From NCBI GenBank assembly GCA_026671195.1, contig JAPOHD010000003.1, forward strand, positions 53,932 to 117,931: a stretch of DNA of 64,000 nucleotides, given 5' to 3'. Positions 29,636-38,839 of the stretch are shown piece after piece (position 1 is the first letter of the stretch; each line of letters starts with the position of its first letter). The DNA comes from Draconibacterium aestuarii. Lineage in GTDB: Bacteria; Bacteroidota; Bacteroidia; Bacteroidales; Prolixibacteraceae. Below the pieces are notes generated by a model. It was not told the DNA's origin and searched no databases. It saw only the letters and a list, made by a program, of their open reading frames with translations. The position numbers and the translations under genes are program-made.

Positions 29636-30334
29636 ATGAAAAATTTAGGATACAAAATAATGGTACTTGCCTTGATAATTTTTCTCGCTGCCTGCGAAAA
29701 AGATTACGATAGTTTTATTACCAAAATAACTTACTACCCTACAATTGAATTAATTGGTGATCAGTTTATGACACAACTTGTAGGAGAACCATTTACCGAT
29801 CCTGGTGTAATTGTCAAAATTGGCGACGAAGTTTCAGAACCCGATGAAGTTACAGGTACTGTTGATATTAATACACCCGGCGTTTATACAATAACCTATT
29901 CCAAAGTAAATGAAGACGGTTATTCGGCAGCTTCGCAACGTTTTGTCGGAATTATTGATCCAAGCGTTCTGGATAACGATTATACAGGCGAATACCAACG
30001 CACCAAATATGGCAGTAACACCACACCGGCAGGAATTGCGGTGTGGACAAAAATTACCGACGGATTATACACAAACAACAATGTAGGTGGTGTTCCGGAT
30101 CAGGCTGCTTATATTTACGATGTATACGTATTTAATGTAATCAACAATAAAATAGTTGTTCCTAAGCAACCCAATAAATTGGGTGGGGTAATTAATTGTA
30201 CATCAACAATTGCAGGAACCGATTCTGATCAAATAGACTTCACTCCTGGCCCGGTTGGAACCGAATGCTACACCTGGGGTGTAAAAGGAAGTGGTTATGG
30301 AACCAATTTAAGAACGTTTACACGAGTAAATTAA
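29636..30334 (+). CDS. Ig-fold lipoprotein of the BT_2262-like type, SusCD-linked
   Basis: 232 aa. Lipobox I-F-L-A-A-C. The N-terminal half has the Ig-like DUF5011 pattern (Y-P-T-I-E-L-I-G-D, F-T-D-P-G-V, V-N-T/D-I-N-T-P-G-V-Y-T-I-T-Y). The C-terminal half begins D-Y-T-G-E-Y-Q-R and resembles the domain of BT_2262-family proteins, which, as I recall, often follow SusC/SusD pairs. Probably a surface lipoprotein helping substrate capture; no enzyme motif is seen. Confidence 0.75.
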   Translation: MKNLGYKIMVLALIIFLAACEKDYDSFITKITYYPTIELIGDQFMTQLVGEPFTDPGVIVKIGDEVSEPDEVTGTVDINTPGVYTITYSKVNEDGYSAASQRFVGIIDPSVLDNDYTGEYQRTKYGSNTTPAGIAVWTKITDGLYTNNNVGGVPDQAAYIYDVYVFNVINNKIVVPKQPNKLGGVINCTSTIAGTDSDQIDFTPGPVGTECYTWGVKGSGYGTNLRTFTRVN

Positions 30335-30346
30335 TTAAAACAAAAG

Positions 30347-30874
30347 ATGATGAAAAGATACATTTATCACATACTGGTTATTGCACTGGTTTTGCTGGTT
30401 ACATCGTGCGATGAAAAAGAAGACTGGGAACAAATTAACTCTTCTACCATGGAGGTTTCTGGTGAATACTGGGTAAAATACGATCACCATGTATACGGTG
30501 AAGATGCGTTTGGCGTAGGATATACGAAAATAATTATTTCAAATACTGCGGCTGATAACGGCACTGAAATATGGCTTTCTGATGAAGGTAATTTCTGGGA
30601 CTATAAAGTAAAAATACCAACCAATGTTGAAGACCTTACTTTTGGCTCTGACCAGGTAGTTACAAACATTGTTGATGGCTACGATATCCAGGTTCGGGTG
30701 TCGAATGGCAAAATTATTCCCGATGCGGTAAGTAATTTGGCTTCGGGTGTTACTGCCGACAGTATTTATTTTGAAGTCTGGTTTGAAGACTTGGAAGGCT
30801 CAACCGGAATTGAAAACGACACACTTTTTGTGAGTGGTTTCAGAAAAACCGGATTTTTAGAAGACGAACATTAA
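30347..30874 (+). CDS. Lipoprotein resembling the lipid-binding putative hydrolase family
   Basis: 175 aa. Lipobox L-V-T-S-C. The chain W-x-V-K-Y-D-H, I-I-I-S-N-T-A-A-D-N-G-T-E-I-W-L and F-W-D-Y-K-V-K-I resembles the small Bacteroidota family annotated as lipid-binding (PF12888-like), which co-occurs with the previous gene type. It is the last gene of the SusCD operon and is followed by a terminator. Function is not known in detail. Confidence 0.65.
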   Translation: MMKRYIYHILVIALVLLVTSCDEKEDWEQINSSTMEVSGEYWVKYDHHVYGEDAFGVGYTKIIISNTAADNGTEIWLSDEGNFWDYKVKIPTNVEDLTFGSDQVVTNIVDGYDIQVRVSNGKIIPDAVSNLASGVTADSIYFEVWFEDLEGSTGIENDTLFVSGFRKTGFLEDEH

Positions 30875-30889
30875 TTAACAGCAAATATG

Positions 30890-30917
30890 GAGGCTGTCCA
30901 AATGGGCAGCCTCTTCT
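30890..30917. terminator. Terminator between convergent genes
   Basis: GAGGCTG pairs with CAGCCTC, with additional CC/GG pairing inside. It sits between the end of the SusCD operon and the end of the minus-strand cyclophilin gene and may serve the plus strand best. Confidence 0.65.
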
Positions 30918-31497
30918 ATTTAAGTAGTTCCATTCCCATTATTTTAACCTTCTCAACCAGCATCTGCGCCTCGTCCTTTTGCTGTTGAATTTTACAAACC
31001 ACATCCATTCCTTTAACCACTTGCCCGAAAGCGGCAAAACCTTGTCCGTCGGGATTTCGTTTCCCGCCAAAATCCAGTTCAGGTTGATTGCCCACACATA
31101 TAAAAAATTCGGTGGATGCCGTTCCGGGTTCCATCCTTGCCATTGAAAATGTCCCGTCAAGATGTTTCAATCCGGTCTCTGTTGTTGTCTCATGTCGTAT
31201 CGGAGTTATTTTATCAATCGCCTCATCAGAATAAATTCCCCCCTGAATAACTTCAATCTTTACATCGTTATTCGGTTGGTTATCCATTCGAACCACACGA
31301 TAAAAAACAGCATCGTTGTAACTACCTCTTGCTACATGTTTCAAAAAGTTCTTACCTGTAACAGGAGCATTTACCGTATCAATTACCACAATTATCTCGC
31401 CCGGATTTGTTTCAATTTGAACTTTAGGAAGCGATTGACAATAAGACTGGATAGATAAAACTGCAGAAGCAATCATCAGGAATATGGATTTCTTCAT
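30916..31497 (-). CDS. Cyclophilin-type peptidyl-prolyl isomerase, exported
   Basis: 193 aa. N-terminal signal peptide (K-K-S-I-F-L-M-I-A-S-A-V-L-S-I-Q-S-Y-C). The cyclophilin core shows T-G-K-N-F-L-K-H-V, G-S-Y-N-D-A-V-F-Y-R-V, V-I-Q-G-G, G-T-F-S-M-A-R, S-T-E-F-F-I-C-V and F-A-A-F-G-Q-V-V-K-G-M-D-V-V. It would speed proline cis-trans isomerisation of periplasmic proteins. Confidence 0.9.
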   Translation of the reverse strand: MKKSIFLMIASAVLSIQSYCQSLPKVQIETNPGEIIVVIDTVNAPVTGKNFLKHVARGSYNDAVFYRVVRMDNQPNNDVKIEVIQGGIYSDEAIDKITPIRHETTTETGLKHLDGTFSMARMEPGTASTEFFICVGNQPELDFGGKRNPDGQGFAAFGQVVKGMDVVCKIQQQKDEAQMLVEKVKIMGMELLK

Positions 31498-31761
31498 TTC
31501 TAATTCAGATAAATAATTTTTACTTGCATGCTAAAGTAAGAAAAGCCAAACACGCTGAGCAAAAATCCAATCAATAAATTCGACTGGCTACCTGTAAAAA
31601 GCAGGAAAAAAATAACAACTATCGATTTAATCAAGACACAAATCACCAAATAACTTCTGATCAACTATCAAACAAAAACATTTCTACACATAAAAAAGCT
31701 GAAATATTTCTTTTTTGTTGATACCATTTTTAACTTAGGGGGGAAATTATCTAACTTAACT

Positions 31762-33831
31762 ATGATCGGCGATAAACTGGAAAGAAGAACCTTTCTAAAA
31801 TATTGTACTGCAACTGCTATTGGCAGTGGACTAATGATCAACCCTTTAACCTTATTAGCCAGCGATAAACAAAAAAAGGAAAAATTTAAGCTTACTAAAC
31901 CGCGCTGGATTATTTACGACAACGGCAGCTATGATTTAATTTCAAAAGAAATTGTATTAAAAAATTGCAGACCTGCCATTGACGGACAAGGCGTAATGCC
32001 TAAAAATGTATTTCTGGGAGATTCACCAAAAGGAAAACGAATTGTTTACGAGCTACCAGGTGGTTTTTTAATGCTTGACTTGAAAACCAATAAAGACAGC
32101 ATCTCCATTGGTGCTGAATTTAGCGGATTTTCAAAGGCTCCAAAATGGTTCTATCCGATATCGCAGGCTGAAATTCTTGGGGCAAATAACTTTTTTAAGC
32201 AGGGCTATGGAACCGATGGCCCAAGTGGTGTTTTTCCAATTGATAATCCGTCGCACAATGTTCTGCCCGCAAATTGGAGCCACGACGGCTATATGACATT
32301 TGGATTTTTGGGTAAAGAGGAAACCATTGCCATCGGAAACCTGGACCATAACAACTTTCATCAGCGATTTACTATTTACAACCGTTCGCATTCTGAGGGA
32401 ATTCGAAACCACAGAATCGGTCAAAACCAGGTATTCTTTGAATCGGGTATGTTACTCGACGAAATCAGCATCGAAAATGAATACATTAAACTTCCTGAAC
32501 TTCATTTTTTTACGGGAAACAGACCCCTTGAAACATTTCAGGAACTGGCATGGCATACAATTGGAGAAACCACTGCACGTCAGGGTACAACAACCAGTTA
32601 TCATTGGATTGCATCGCCCAATAATCTGCAGGTATCAGAATGTTGTGAAAATCTGGAAAAACAGATTAAATCGGCAAAACAGAACAAGCTACCTTTGCAT
32701 ACCTTTTGCATAAAAAATTATTGTATTGATGGCGATTGGCTGGAACCCTTTAAAAACTGGCAGGGCGGATTGGATAATGCGGCACGTACCATTTACAAAG
32801 AAGGTTTTAGGGCGGGCATTTCGCTGTCACCTTTTCGTGTTTCAGATAAAAGTAAACTCTATAAAAACCACCAGGAATGGTTAAGCCGCGATAGGTACAA
32901 CGAAATTATTGTTGCAGAAATAATTGACGGCGAACAATTTTTCACCCTCGACATCAGTCATCCTGGCGTAGAGAAGTACCTTACAAAGGTATTTAGAACT
33001 TTGCGCAAAATGGGTTTCATTTTTTATGAAACACAACATTTGGAATACGGACTAAAGGATTCGAACCTGGTGAAACGTAAAAGTTACGGGAAATCTTCGG
33101 TTCAGATTTTTAGAGAAATATGTTCGGTTATAAGAACAGAGATTGGTCCGGGTAGTTTATGGATGGCAGGCCAGACTCCCTATTCTCCGGTAATTGGTTT
33201 TGCCGACATTGTAAAAGTGAATAGCGCAACAACAGGGAAATGGGATAGCCAAAAACTACAAAGTTTTATTCTCGAAACCTGGTATTCGCACTATTTTAAT
33301 AATATATACTGGCAAAACTCGCCTGGTGAAATATCAGTGTCAACCATGGAGCTTTTGAGTGAAACAGAAAGACAAAGTCTGGCCCTGTGGACAGGTATAC
33401 TTGGCGGAGCAGTTGGAACCTCTGACTATATTTCGGAGTGGGACGAAGACCAGTTACAGTTATTCCGTTTCATGGAGCCCAGCAAACGACAAACAAATGC
33501 CTATTTACCCTTTTGGCCCAACGAAGAACCAATAAAAGTGGCGGTTCGGTATTATAAAAATCACCGTGCCTGGGGAATATTATTTTTTAACGATAAGGAG
33601 GAAAGCGTAAATCAAACGTTTGACATATTCGACCTAATTGAAAAAGAAAATACCTTTGTTTTTTCGTGGGATAATAGAAGATTGGCCTTTGGAGAACAGT
33701 CTCAGCTTACCGTTGTGCTGAAATCCCATGAGTCGAAATTATTTTATTTAACCGAAAAAAATGAAGCGCCTGATCCTAAATTAACACTGGGAGGCATGTC
33801 TCCAAAAGAAAAAACAGAAGAAGTATCATAA
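31762..33831 (+). CDS. Tat-exported clan-D glycosidase-like protein, possibly inactive
   Basis: 689 aa. The N-terminus E-R-R-T-F-L-K plus a hydrophobic run looks like a twin-arginine signal. The middle resembles alpha-galactosidase-like (GH36/clan D) barrels: Y-C-I-D-G-D-W near 340, G-F-R-A-G-I-S-L-S-P-F, H-x-E-W-L, T-L-D-I-S-H-P-G-V, then G-F-I-F-Y-E-T-Q-H-L at 418-427 where active enzymes have a nucleophile Asp (K-x-D), and G-F-A-D-I-V-K-V-N-S-A-T at 479-490 where active enzymes have the acid/base Asp (R-x-G-x-D). By eye these positions are Gln425 and Ala489. It may be a binding protein or have a changed mechanism. Its 3' end overlaps the convergent DMT gene by 6 bases. Confidence 0.7.
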   Translation: MIGDKLERRTFLKYCTATAIGSGLMINPLTLLASDKQKKEKFKLTKPRWIIYDNGSYDLISKEIVLKNCRPAIDGQGVMPKNVFLGDSPKGKRIVYELPGGFLMLDLKTNKDSISIGAEFSGFSKAPKWFYPISQAEILGANNFFKQGYGTDGPSGVFPIDNPSHNVLPANWSHDGYMTFGFLGKEETIAIGNLDHNNFHQRFTIYNRSHSEGIRNHRIGQNQVFFESGMLLDEISIENEYIKLPELHFFTGNRPLETFQELAWHTIGETTARQGTTTSYHWIASPNNLQVSECCENLEKQIKSAKQNKLPLHTFCIKNYCIDGDWLEPFKNWQGGLDNAARTIYKEGFRAGISLSPFRVSDKSKLYKNHQEWLSRDRYNEIIVAEIIDGEQFFTLDISHPGVEKYLTKVFRTLRKMGFIFYETQHLEYGLKDSNLVKRKSYGKSSVQIFREICSVIRTEIGPGSLWMAGQTPYSPVIGFADIVKVNSATTGKWDSQKLQSFILETWYSHYFNNIYWQNSPGEISVSTMELLSETERQSLALWTGILGGAVGTSDYISEWDEDQLQLFRFMEPSKRQTNAYLPFWPNEEPIKVAVRYYKNHRAWGILFFNDKEESVNQTFDIFDLIEKENTFVFSWDNRRLAFGEQSQLTVVLKSHESKLFYLTEKNEAPDPKLTLGGMSPKEKTEEVS

Positions 33832-34737
33832 GAAAAAGAAGGCCACTCCCCCAACCGTGATAACGGCACCCAGAATTTCTTTCCAATTCACTTTTTCGTT
33901 AAAAAGAAGAATTGCCGGACCAATAATAAGCACGGGGACAATTGCCATTAAAGTAGCTGCAATACCCGCTTGTGTATGTTGAACCGCCAACAGCGAAAAT
34001 GAAACACCTAAAAAAGGGCCAAAAAATGCGCCCAGGGTAATCCGTTTCATCGCAGAAGCATGCTGAACAGCTTCCCAAACTTTTGGCCAGCGACGCATAA
34101 AAAAGAATAATATGGAAAAACCGACAATACCGGTTAATACTCTTATTTGTGTAGCTGAAAAAGCATCATAATCTCCCATCCCTTTTTTGCTGATCACCAA
34201 ACCTGCAGCTTGACCAAACGCCCCGCCCAAAGCCAGCAAAATACCGGGTACCGAATAGTTTGATTTGATTTTTTTTACAACGGTGCCATTTTCTTCCGTT
34301 GTTTCGCGCTTCAAAATTACAATTACAATCCCACACATTGTTATTGCCATACCAAGCCAACTCATCGGGGCCAAAACTTCTCCTAACAGGAGCCAGCCAA
34401 TTAAAGCTGCAAAAGGAGGTGCCAACGCCATCATTAACATGGATATTCTGGCTCCGATAACCACAAAAGCCTGAAACAATAACAAGTCGCCAATTACAAA
34501 TCCAATCAATCCCGAAAATGCAAGCCACCTCCACTGAAACCAGTTAGCATCGCCTGGAAAGAAAAAACCGCGAACGATCCAACTGTACAATCCAATAAAA
34601 AAGAAAGCCATTACCAGACGAATCAGGTTTACCGACAACGAACCAACTTTTTTGCCTGCCGACTCGAAGGCAAGACTTGTAACTGTCCAGAAAACGGCAG
34701 TTAATACTCCGGCTATTTCTCCAAAATGATTTTGCAT
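33826..34737 (-). CDS. EamA/DMT-family membrane transporter
   Basis: 303 aa from ATG at 34737 (a TTG at 34815 would add 26 residues that lie before the usual first helix). About ten hydrophobic segments in two related halves, each beginning with a G-x-x-A-G/L-x-x-A-x-F-W-like stretch, fit the drug/metabolite transporter superfamily. A charged loop (K-R-E-T-T-E-E-N-G) separates the halves. Substrate cannot be assigned. Confidence 0.88.
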   Translation of the reverse strand: MQNHFGEIAGVLTAVFWTVTSLAFESAGKKVGSLSVNLIRLVMAFFFIGLYSWIVRGFFFPGDANWFQWRWLAFSGLIGFVIGDLLLFQAFVVIGARISMLMMALAPPFAALIGWLLLGEVLAPMSWLGMAITMCGIVIVILKRETTEENGTVVKKIKSNYSVPGILLALGGAFGQAAGLVISKKGMGDYDAFSATQIRVLTGIVGFSILFFFMRRWPKVWEAVQHASAMKRITLGAFFGPFLGVSFSLLAVQHTQAGIAATLMAIVPVLIIGPAILLFNEKVNWKEILGAVITVGGVAFFFL

Positions 34738-34890
34738 GAGCACAAAAATAGAAATTCCTGCGAATGCGAAAGTTATTCGCTGTTTTATTGCCTGCTGATT
34801 TAATACTTGCGCCAATATTAGCTGTTAAACTTCATGCGGGAAAGCGGATATATAAACCGATTTATTACGATCAATTAAGCCAGAATGCAA

Positions 34891-35044
34891 AACAGATGTG
34901 GTTTCGAAAAAAAACACACGTCCTTTTTTTGAAAAACACAGCTTTTTTCGATAATAAACACAGGTCCTTATTAAAAAAAACACAGGTCTTTTCTACAATA
35001 AACACAGGTCTTGTTTTTATTAAACACAGGTCCTTTTTTGAAAA
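34891..35044. repeat. 22-bp phased tandem repeat, seven units
   Basis: The word AACACA (AACAGA in the first unit) starts at 34891, 34913, 34935, 34957, 34979, 35001 and 35023, an exact 22-base step each time. Later units read roughly AACACAGGTC then a T-rich half. Units vary in the T-rich half but keep the spacing, which equals about two helical turns. 22 is not a multiple of three, so it is not a repeated peptide. Function unknown. Confidence 0.85.
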
Positions 35045-35908
35045 ATTCAAAAAGCATCGGCCACTTTACGGATCACCCGCAAAATCCGGTAGAATTATAT
35101 TTTTTTGAAACCATTTTTGGTACTTTTATAGACAAACGATTTCGATTTATCATTGTTTAATTGTTTTGAAGCAGTATCTTCTCTCCTGCCGGAGGCCAAC
35201 TCAAGAACAAGTGTCATTAAAAGTTACATGGTTTGCAGCCCGCCCGGTCCGCCTTCGAGAAAAAGCGTAAAGAAAATAAATGAAGAGAACGTTAAAAAAT
35301 CAAGTCTGTTTGACGCTCGTTAGCCTGAGTTACGAAAGGCTAAAAGGAGGAGTTTCTTGATTTTAGTGAATGGAATTTATTTTTAGCTTTTTATCGTCAG
35401 CGGTGGCTTTTTTGAATACTTTTTCAGCTATAGGAAAAAGTATTTCCTGTCTGGAAAGACAAAGGATAACTATTTATTTGAAAGCACTACAGAAAAGTGT
35501 CTTTAGTATTGGTTCTACAAAGAATTTTGTTGGATCGATTTTTTCTCCACCGGAATTTCATTGTGATCCGACTTTACCCGAAATGTCATCCATAACTTGA
35601 TCCAACTTTTATGGAGAGCTAAAATAAAAAAATCCCGGCGTCCACTCCGGGATTTTTTTCTTCATTCTGTGCCCTGCAACACCAAATTGTTGTACACATT
35701 CTTAACTGGTTTTCTTCCACCAACTTTATCTCTCGCTACTTTTCTTCCCTTGTTTGAGTTGGTTTTATCTTTACTGGGTTTGTAGGAACAAATATAGAGC
35801 AGACGTTGAAAAGCTTTACCAATTCTTTGCTGATTTCGATATACTAAAAGTCTGATTTTAAGGTCATATTTTGCCTAACAACAACTACATCTCACAAAAA
35901 AACACTCA
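35045..35908. other. Long gene-free region with an inverted repeat and a bidirectional terminator
   Basis: No convincing gene on either strand. An inverted repeat AAATCAAG (35297-35304) / CTTGATTT (35356-35363) encloses a smaller AGCC/GGCT stem. AATCCCGG (35631-35638) pairs with CCGGGATT (35647-35654) flanked by A and T runs, a terminator able to work both ways, though no gene borders it directly. Short ORFs here have no credible protein sequence. Confidence 0.5.
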
Positions 35909-35937
35909 GAAAAAAAGCCTTTCCGAAGAAAGGCTTT
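35909..35937 (-). terminator. Intrinsic terminator of the TlpA-family gene
   Basis: On the minus strand, a 10-bp perfect stem (AAAGCCTTTC and complement, loop of four) is followed by a T-run. It lies 24 bases after the stop. Confidence 0.85.
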
Positions 35938-35960
35938 CTATATTCACTTGAATAACTTTA

Positions 35961-37055
35961 TTACTTACTTAAGAAAGATGCTACGGCTTCGCCTAGTTCT
36001 GCACCACGTTTGTTTTTGGCCACAATTTTACCCGTTTTATCCACCAATATACTGTGTGGAATTCCACTTACTGCATACAATTTTGCAGCTTCATTATTCC
36101 AGTATGCCATATCGGAAACATGCGACCAGGTTAATTTGTCATCTTCAATGGCCTTTAACCACGCATCCCGATCTTTATCCAACGATACTCCAAACACCGT
36201 AAATCCCTGGTCTTTGTACTGATTAAAAACAGCAACCACATTGGGATTCTCCTGGCGACAAGGGCCACACCACGAAGCCCAAAAATCAATTAAAGTAAGT
36301 TCATTTTGCGAGTATATATCGGAGAATTTTATAGCATTTCCATTCGCATCGTTCTGCGAAAAGTCGGGAGCCATTTGCCCAACTGCCACTTTTTTAAGTT
36401 TCTGAATTTTATCCTTTATATCAATTATCGACTGTACTTCGTTTAATTTTGGATCTAAACCGTTTACCAAACTTTCAAGTTCGTCAACCTCTTTTTCGTA
36501 CTGAATTCTCGAAAGGAAATACGGACTAACATACGAGGCTTTATTTTTCTTAATAAAATCTTCCTGAATGGTATTCGTGCTCTGGTATAATTCGTCAACC
36601 TTTGCCATCAGGGTATTAGTTTTTGCGGTGTCTCCTGCGGTTCCGGCAGTACGTGCCTCCTGGTACAAAGCCATATATTCCTCACTTATATCCCTTATTT
36701 TTTGATCTACCAGTTTGTACTCATCGTGGGTTTTCGACCCGGTAATTTCAGCCATATAAATTGAATCGGCCTTACCTGTCATTTTCATTTTTGAGTTCTC
36801 AACAAAAATTATTGCTTTTGATCTTTGCCCTGCTACAGAGATATAATAAACATCCGGCATGGACACTTCGCCTTCCAGAACTGCCTTACCATTTACCACA
36901 CTGGCCGTATCAACAGTAACCCATTCGCCGGCGCTGCGTTGCTCCAAAACAATCTGGTCATCAGCGCCTTCAAGGGTTACTTCTATTTTATAACCTTTCT
37001 GCTGACTACAGGCAAACAAGGCAATACTCAGGATTAGAAAAAGAAACTTCTTCAT
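35961..37055 (-). CDS. DUF4369-TlpA thiol:disulfide oxidoreductase lipoprotein
   Basis: 364 aa from ATG 37055 (an ATG at 37064 adds three residues). Lipobox A-L-F-A-C. An N-terminal DUF4369-like beta domain (about 20-130) and a helical linker lead to a C-terminal thioredoxin fold: V-G-Q-M-A-P-D-F, then W-A-S-W-C-G-P-C-R-Q-E-N-P with the redox pair C-x-x-C, and the cis-proline G-I-P-H. It likely reduces or shuffles disulfides or haem-ligand thiols in the periplasm. It is the complete form of the architecture that seems truncated and duplicated at 3930-5480. Confidence 0.92.
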   Translation of the reverse strand: MKKFLFLILSIALFACSQQKGYKIEVTLEGADDQIVLEQRSAGEWVTVDTASVVNGKAVLEGEVSMPDVYYISVAGQRSKAIIFVENSKMKMTGKADSIYMAEITGSKTHDEYKLVDQKIRDISEEYMALYQEARTAGTAGDTAKTNTLMAKVDELYQSTNTIQEDFIKKNKASYVSPYFLSRIQYEKEVDELESLVNGLDPKLNEVQSIIDIKDKIQKLKKVAVGQMAPDFSQNDANGNAIKFSDIYSQNELTLIDFWASWCGPCRQENPNVVAVFNQYKDQGFTVFGVSLDKDRDAWLKAIEDDKLTWSHVSDMAYWNNEAAKLYAVSGIPHSILVDKTGKIVAKNKRGAELGEAVASFLSK

Positions 37056-37082
37056 TATGTACAATTTTTTAAGATTTTGATT

Positions 37083-37112
37083 CGAAGATACACAATCCTT
37101 ACAATTTCCAAA
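37083..37112 (-). promoter_or_regulatory. Candidate promoter of the TlpA-family gene
   Basis: On the minus strand TTTG and TATCTTCG (7 of 8 to TAnnTTTG) are 18 nt apart, ending 28 bases before the ATG at 37055. Confidence 0.5.
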
Positions 37113-37186
37113 CTGAATATTCTAATTCAGTAGCATCATACATTTCAAATTATGTAAATTGCATTTTTGAATATAGAAACAACAAA

Positions 37187-38056
37187 ATGAGCAAAAAAAT
37201 TGCATTGGTTTTATCGGGTGGCGGAGCAAGAGGATTGGCCCATATTGGAGTTATCGAAGAACTGGAGAAAAGGGGCTATGAAATCACTTCGATTGCAGGA
37301 ACATCGATGGGGGCACTGGTAGGTGGCGTTTATGCCTGTGGAAAACTGGATGAATATAAAAAATGGGTATGCGGACTGAGCCGTCATGAAATGTTTATGT
37401 TGGTTGACTTTACTTTTGGGGGCGGTGGAATTATAAAAGGAGAGAAAGTATTAAATGCCATGAAAGAATTCATGCCCGACAGAGATATTGCAGACTTGAC
37501 CATTCCGTATTCGGCCACAGCAGTCGATATAATAAAACATGAAGAAGTAGTTTACCGAACCGGTAGTTTATATTATGCCATACGTGCTTCAATAGCAATC
37601 CCTTCGGTATTTACACCTGTTATTCAGGGCGATTCGGTTATTGTTGACGGTGGAGTACTGAATAATGTTCCCATTTCGAACGTTGAACGAAACGAGGGTG
37701 ACCTTTTGGTAGCGGTAAATGTAAATGCCGACATTTCTCCGAAAAAAACAAAAGAGAGCAAAAATGAAATTCAAAAAAAAGAAAAGGCTTACTTAAAATG
37801 GTTAAACGACTTTTCCGAATTTGTTCGCAGCTATTATCCTAAAGAAAAAAAGGAGAGTTTGGGTTTTCTATCATTAATTGATAAAACAATTGCCACCGGG
37901 ATGCTTAAACTTGCACAATACGCCATAAAAGATGGGAATCCGGATGTTTTAATAAATGTTTCGCGCGAGGCTTGCGGAACCTACGATTTTTACAAAGCAA
38001 ACGAACTGATTGAAATGGGAAGAGAAACTGTTATTGAAACGCTTGATAAAATTTAG
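37187..38056 (+). CDS. Patatin-like phospholipase family protein (RssA-like)
   Basis: 289 aa. All patatin motifs are present: the oxyanion loop S-G-G-G-A-R-G-L-A-H-I-G, the nucleophile Ser in G-T-S-M-G, and the catalytic Asp in V-D-G-G-V-L-N-N-V-P. No signal peptide is seen, so it should act in the cytoplasm or at the inner membrane as a lipid acyl hydrolase. A lysine-rich insertion (K-K-T-K-E-S-K-N-E-I-Q-K-K-E-K) follows the Asp motif. It is divergent from the TlpA gene. Confidence 0.92.
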   Translation: MSKKIALVLSGGGARGLAHIGVIEELEKRGYEITSIAGTSMGALVGGVYACGKLDEYKKWVCGLSRHEMFMLVDFTFGGGGIIKGEKVLNAMKEFMPDRDIADLTIPYSATAVDIIKHEEVVYRTGSLYYAIRASIAIPSVFTPVIQGDSVIVDGGVLNNVPISNVERNEGDLLVAVNVNADISPKKTKESKNEIQKKEKAYLKWLNDFSEFVRSYYPKEKKESLGFLSLIDKTIATGMLKLAQYAIKDGNPDVLINVSREACGTYDFYKANELIEMGRETVIETLDKI

Positions 38057-38117
38057 CTGTTACCCACGCAACCAAAACCTTATTTCTTCCATCATTCCAT
38101 TAAACAATCTAATTATA

Positions 38118-38786
38118 ATGAAAGCTCTAAAATCAAACCTGTTCCCTTTCGTTATCCTTCTTGGTTTTGCAATTCCGTTCCTGATATTTCAAAGTTGTGA
38201 TCCCGATGATTGTGACGACGAAGACGTGCCCTGCGATACTTGCGTGGTTGTTTACAAACCCAATATTTATATATATCCGGAGCAAGAAATGTATCTCGAC
38301 CTACAAATCAGTTTCCCAAAAGGAGGAGAAATTATCGCCTCAATTCCTGAATATGTTGGAGGATGGGAAGTTATAGTTACTGCGGATGGCAAGATTAACG
38401 GCGAATATGATTTCCTGTTTTATGAAAGCGAGCAACCCGATGTTTGGCAAGCCCAAAAAGGCTGGTGTATAAAAAACGAAAACCTGACTGACTTTTTTAC
38501 CCAAAATTTAACCTTATATGGATTTGAAGGAAACGAGATTGATGATTTTATCGGGTACTGGATTCCGCGTTTAGTAAATGGCAACTATTGCCACATTTAT
38601 CCACAAACAAACCAAATAATCAACAGTGTAATTAAATTAACCTTTTCAGAAACTCCCGACAATATTCTTCGGTTGTTTTATATGATTCAAGAATCTGATA
38701 GAAATATTTTGTTGGAGGCTCCTGAAATCAATGCTTTTAAACGCGAGGGTTTCTTTGTTGCAGAATGGGGTGTCATTCTACGATAG
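38118..38786 (+). CDS. Putative lipoprotein with K-P-N-I-Y-I-Y-P motif, unknown function
   Basis: 222 aa from ATG 38118; the open frame extends upstream into the patatin gene, but the ATG gives a membrane signal (F-V-I-L-L-G-F-A-I-P-F-L-I-F-Q-S-C). Cys after F-Q-S is a plausible lipidation site. An acidic Cys-rich stretch (C-D-P-D-D-C-D-D-E-D-V-P-C-D-T-C) precedes K-P-N-I-Y-I-Y-P-E, a motif seen in proteins of unknown function. The four Cys with Asp residues could hold a metal (inference). Confidence 0.65.
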   Translation: MKALKSNLFPFVILLGFAIPFLIFQSCDPDDCDDEDVPCDTCVVVYKPNIYIYPEQEMYLDLQISFPKGGEIIASIPEYVGGWEVIVTADGKINGEYDFLFYESEQPDVWQAQKGWCIKNENLTDFFTQNLTLYGFEGNEIDDFIGYWIPRLVNGNYCHIYPQTNQIINSVIKLTFSETPDNILRLFYMIQESDRNILLEAPEINAFKREGFFVAEWGVILR

Positions 38787-38839
38787 TTTAGGTTCCTTTG
38801 ATTTGTATTTTGTTTTATCGTGAGCAAAAGTAAAAATCA

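Noticed and set aside
34891..35044. CRISPR array
   Set aside because: Units are contiguous 22-mers with no spacers and no cas genes nearby.
34764..35108. 114-aa ORF across the 22-bp repeat
   Set aside because: The repeat step is not a multiple of three and the frame has no protein-like features; the ORF exists because the repeat is stop-poor.
35370..35600. 76-aa ORF in the long gap
   Set aside because: Phe/Ser-rich translation typical of AT-rich non-coding DNA; no start context or conserved motif.
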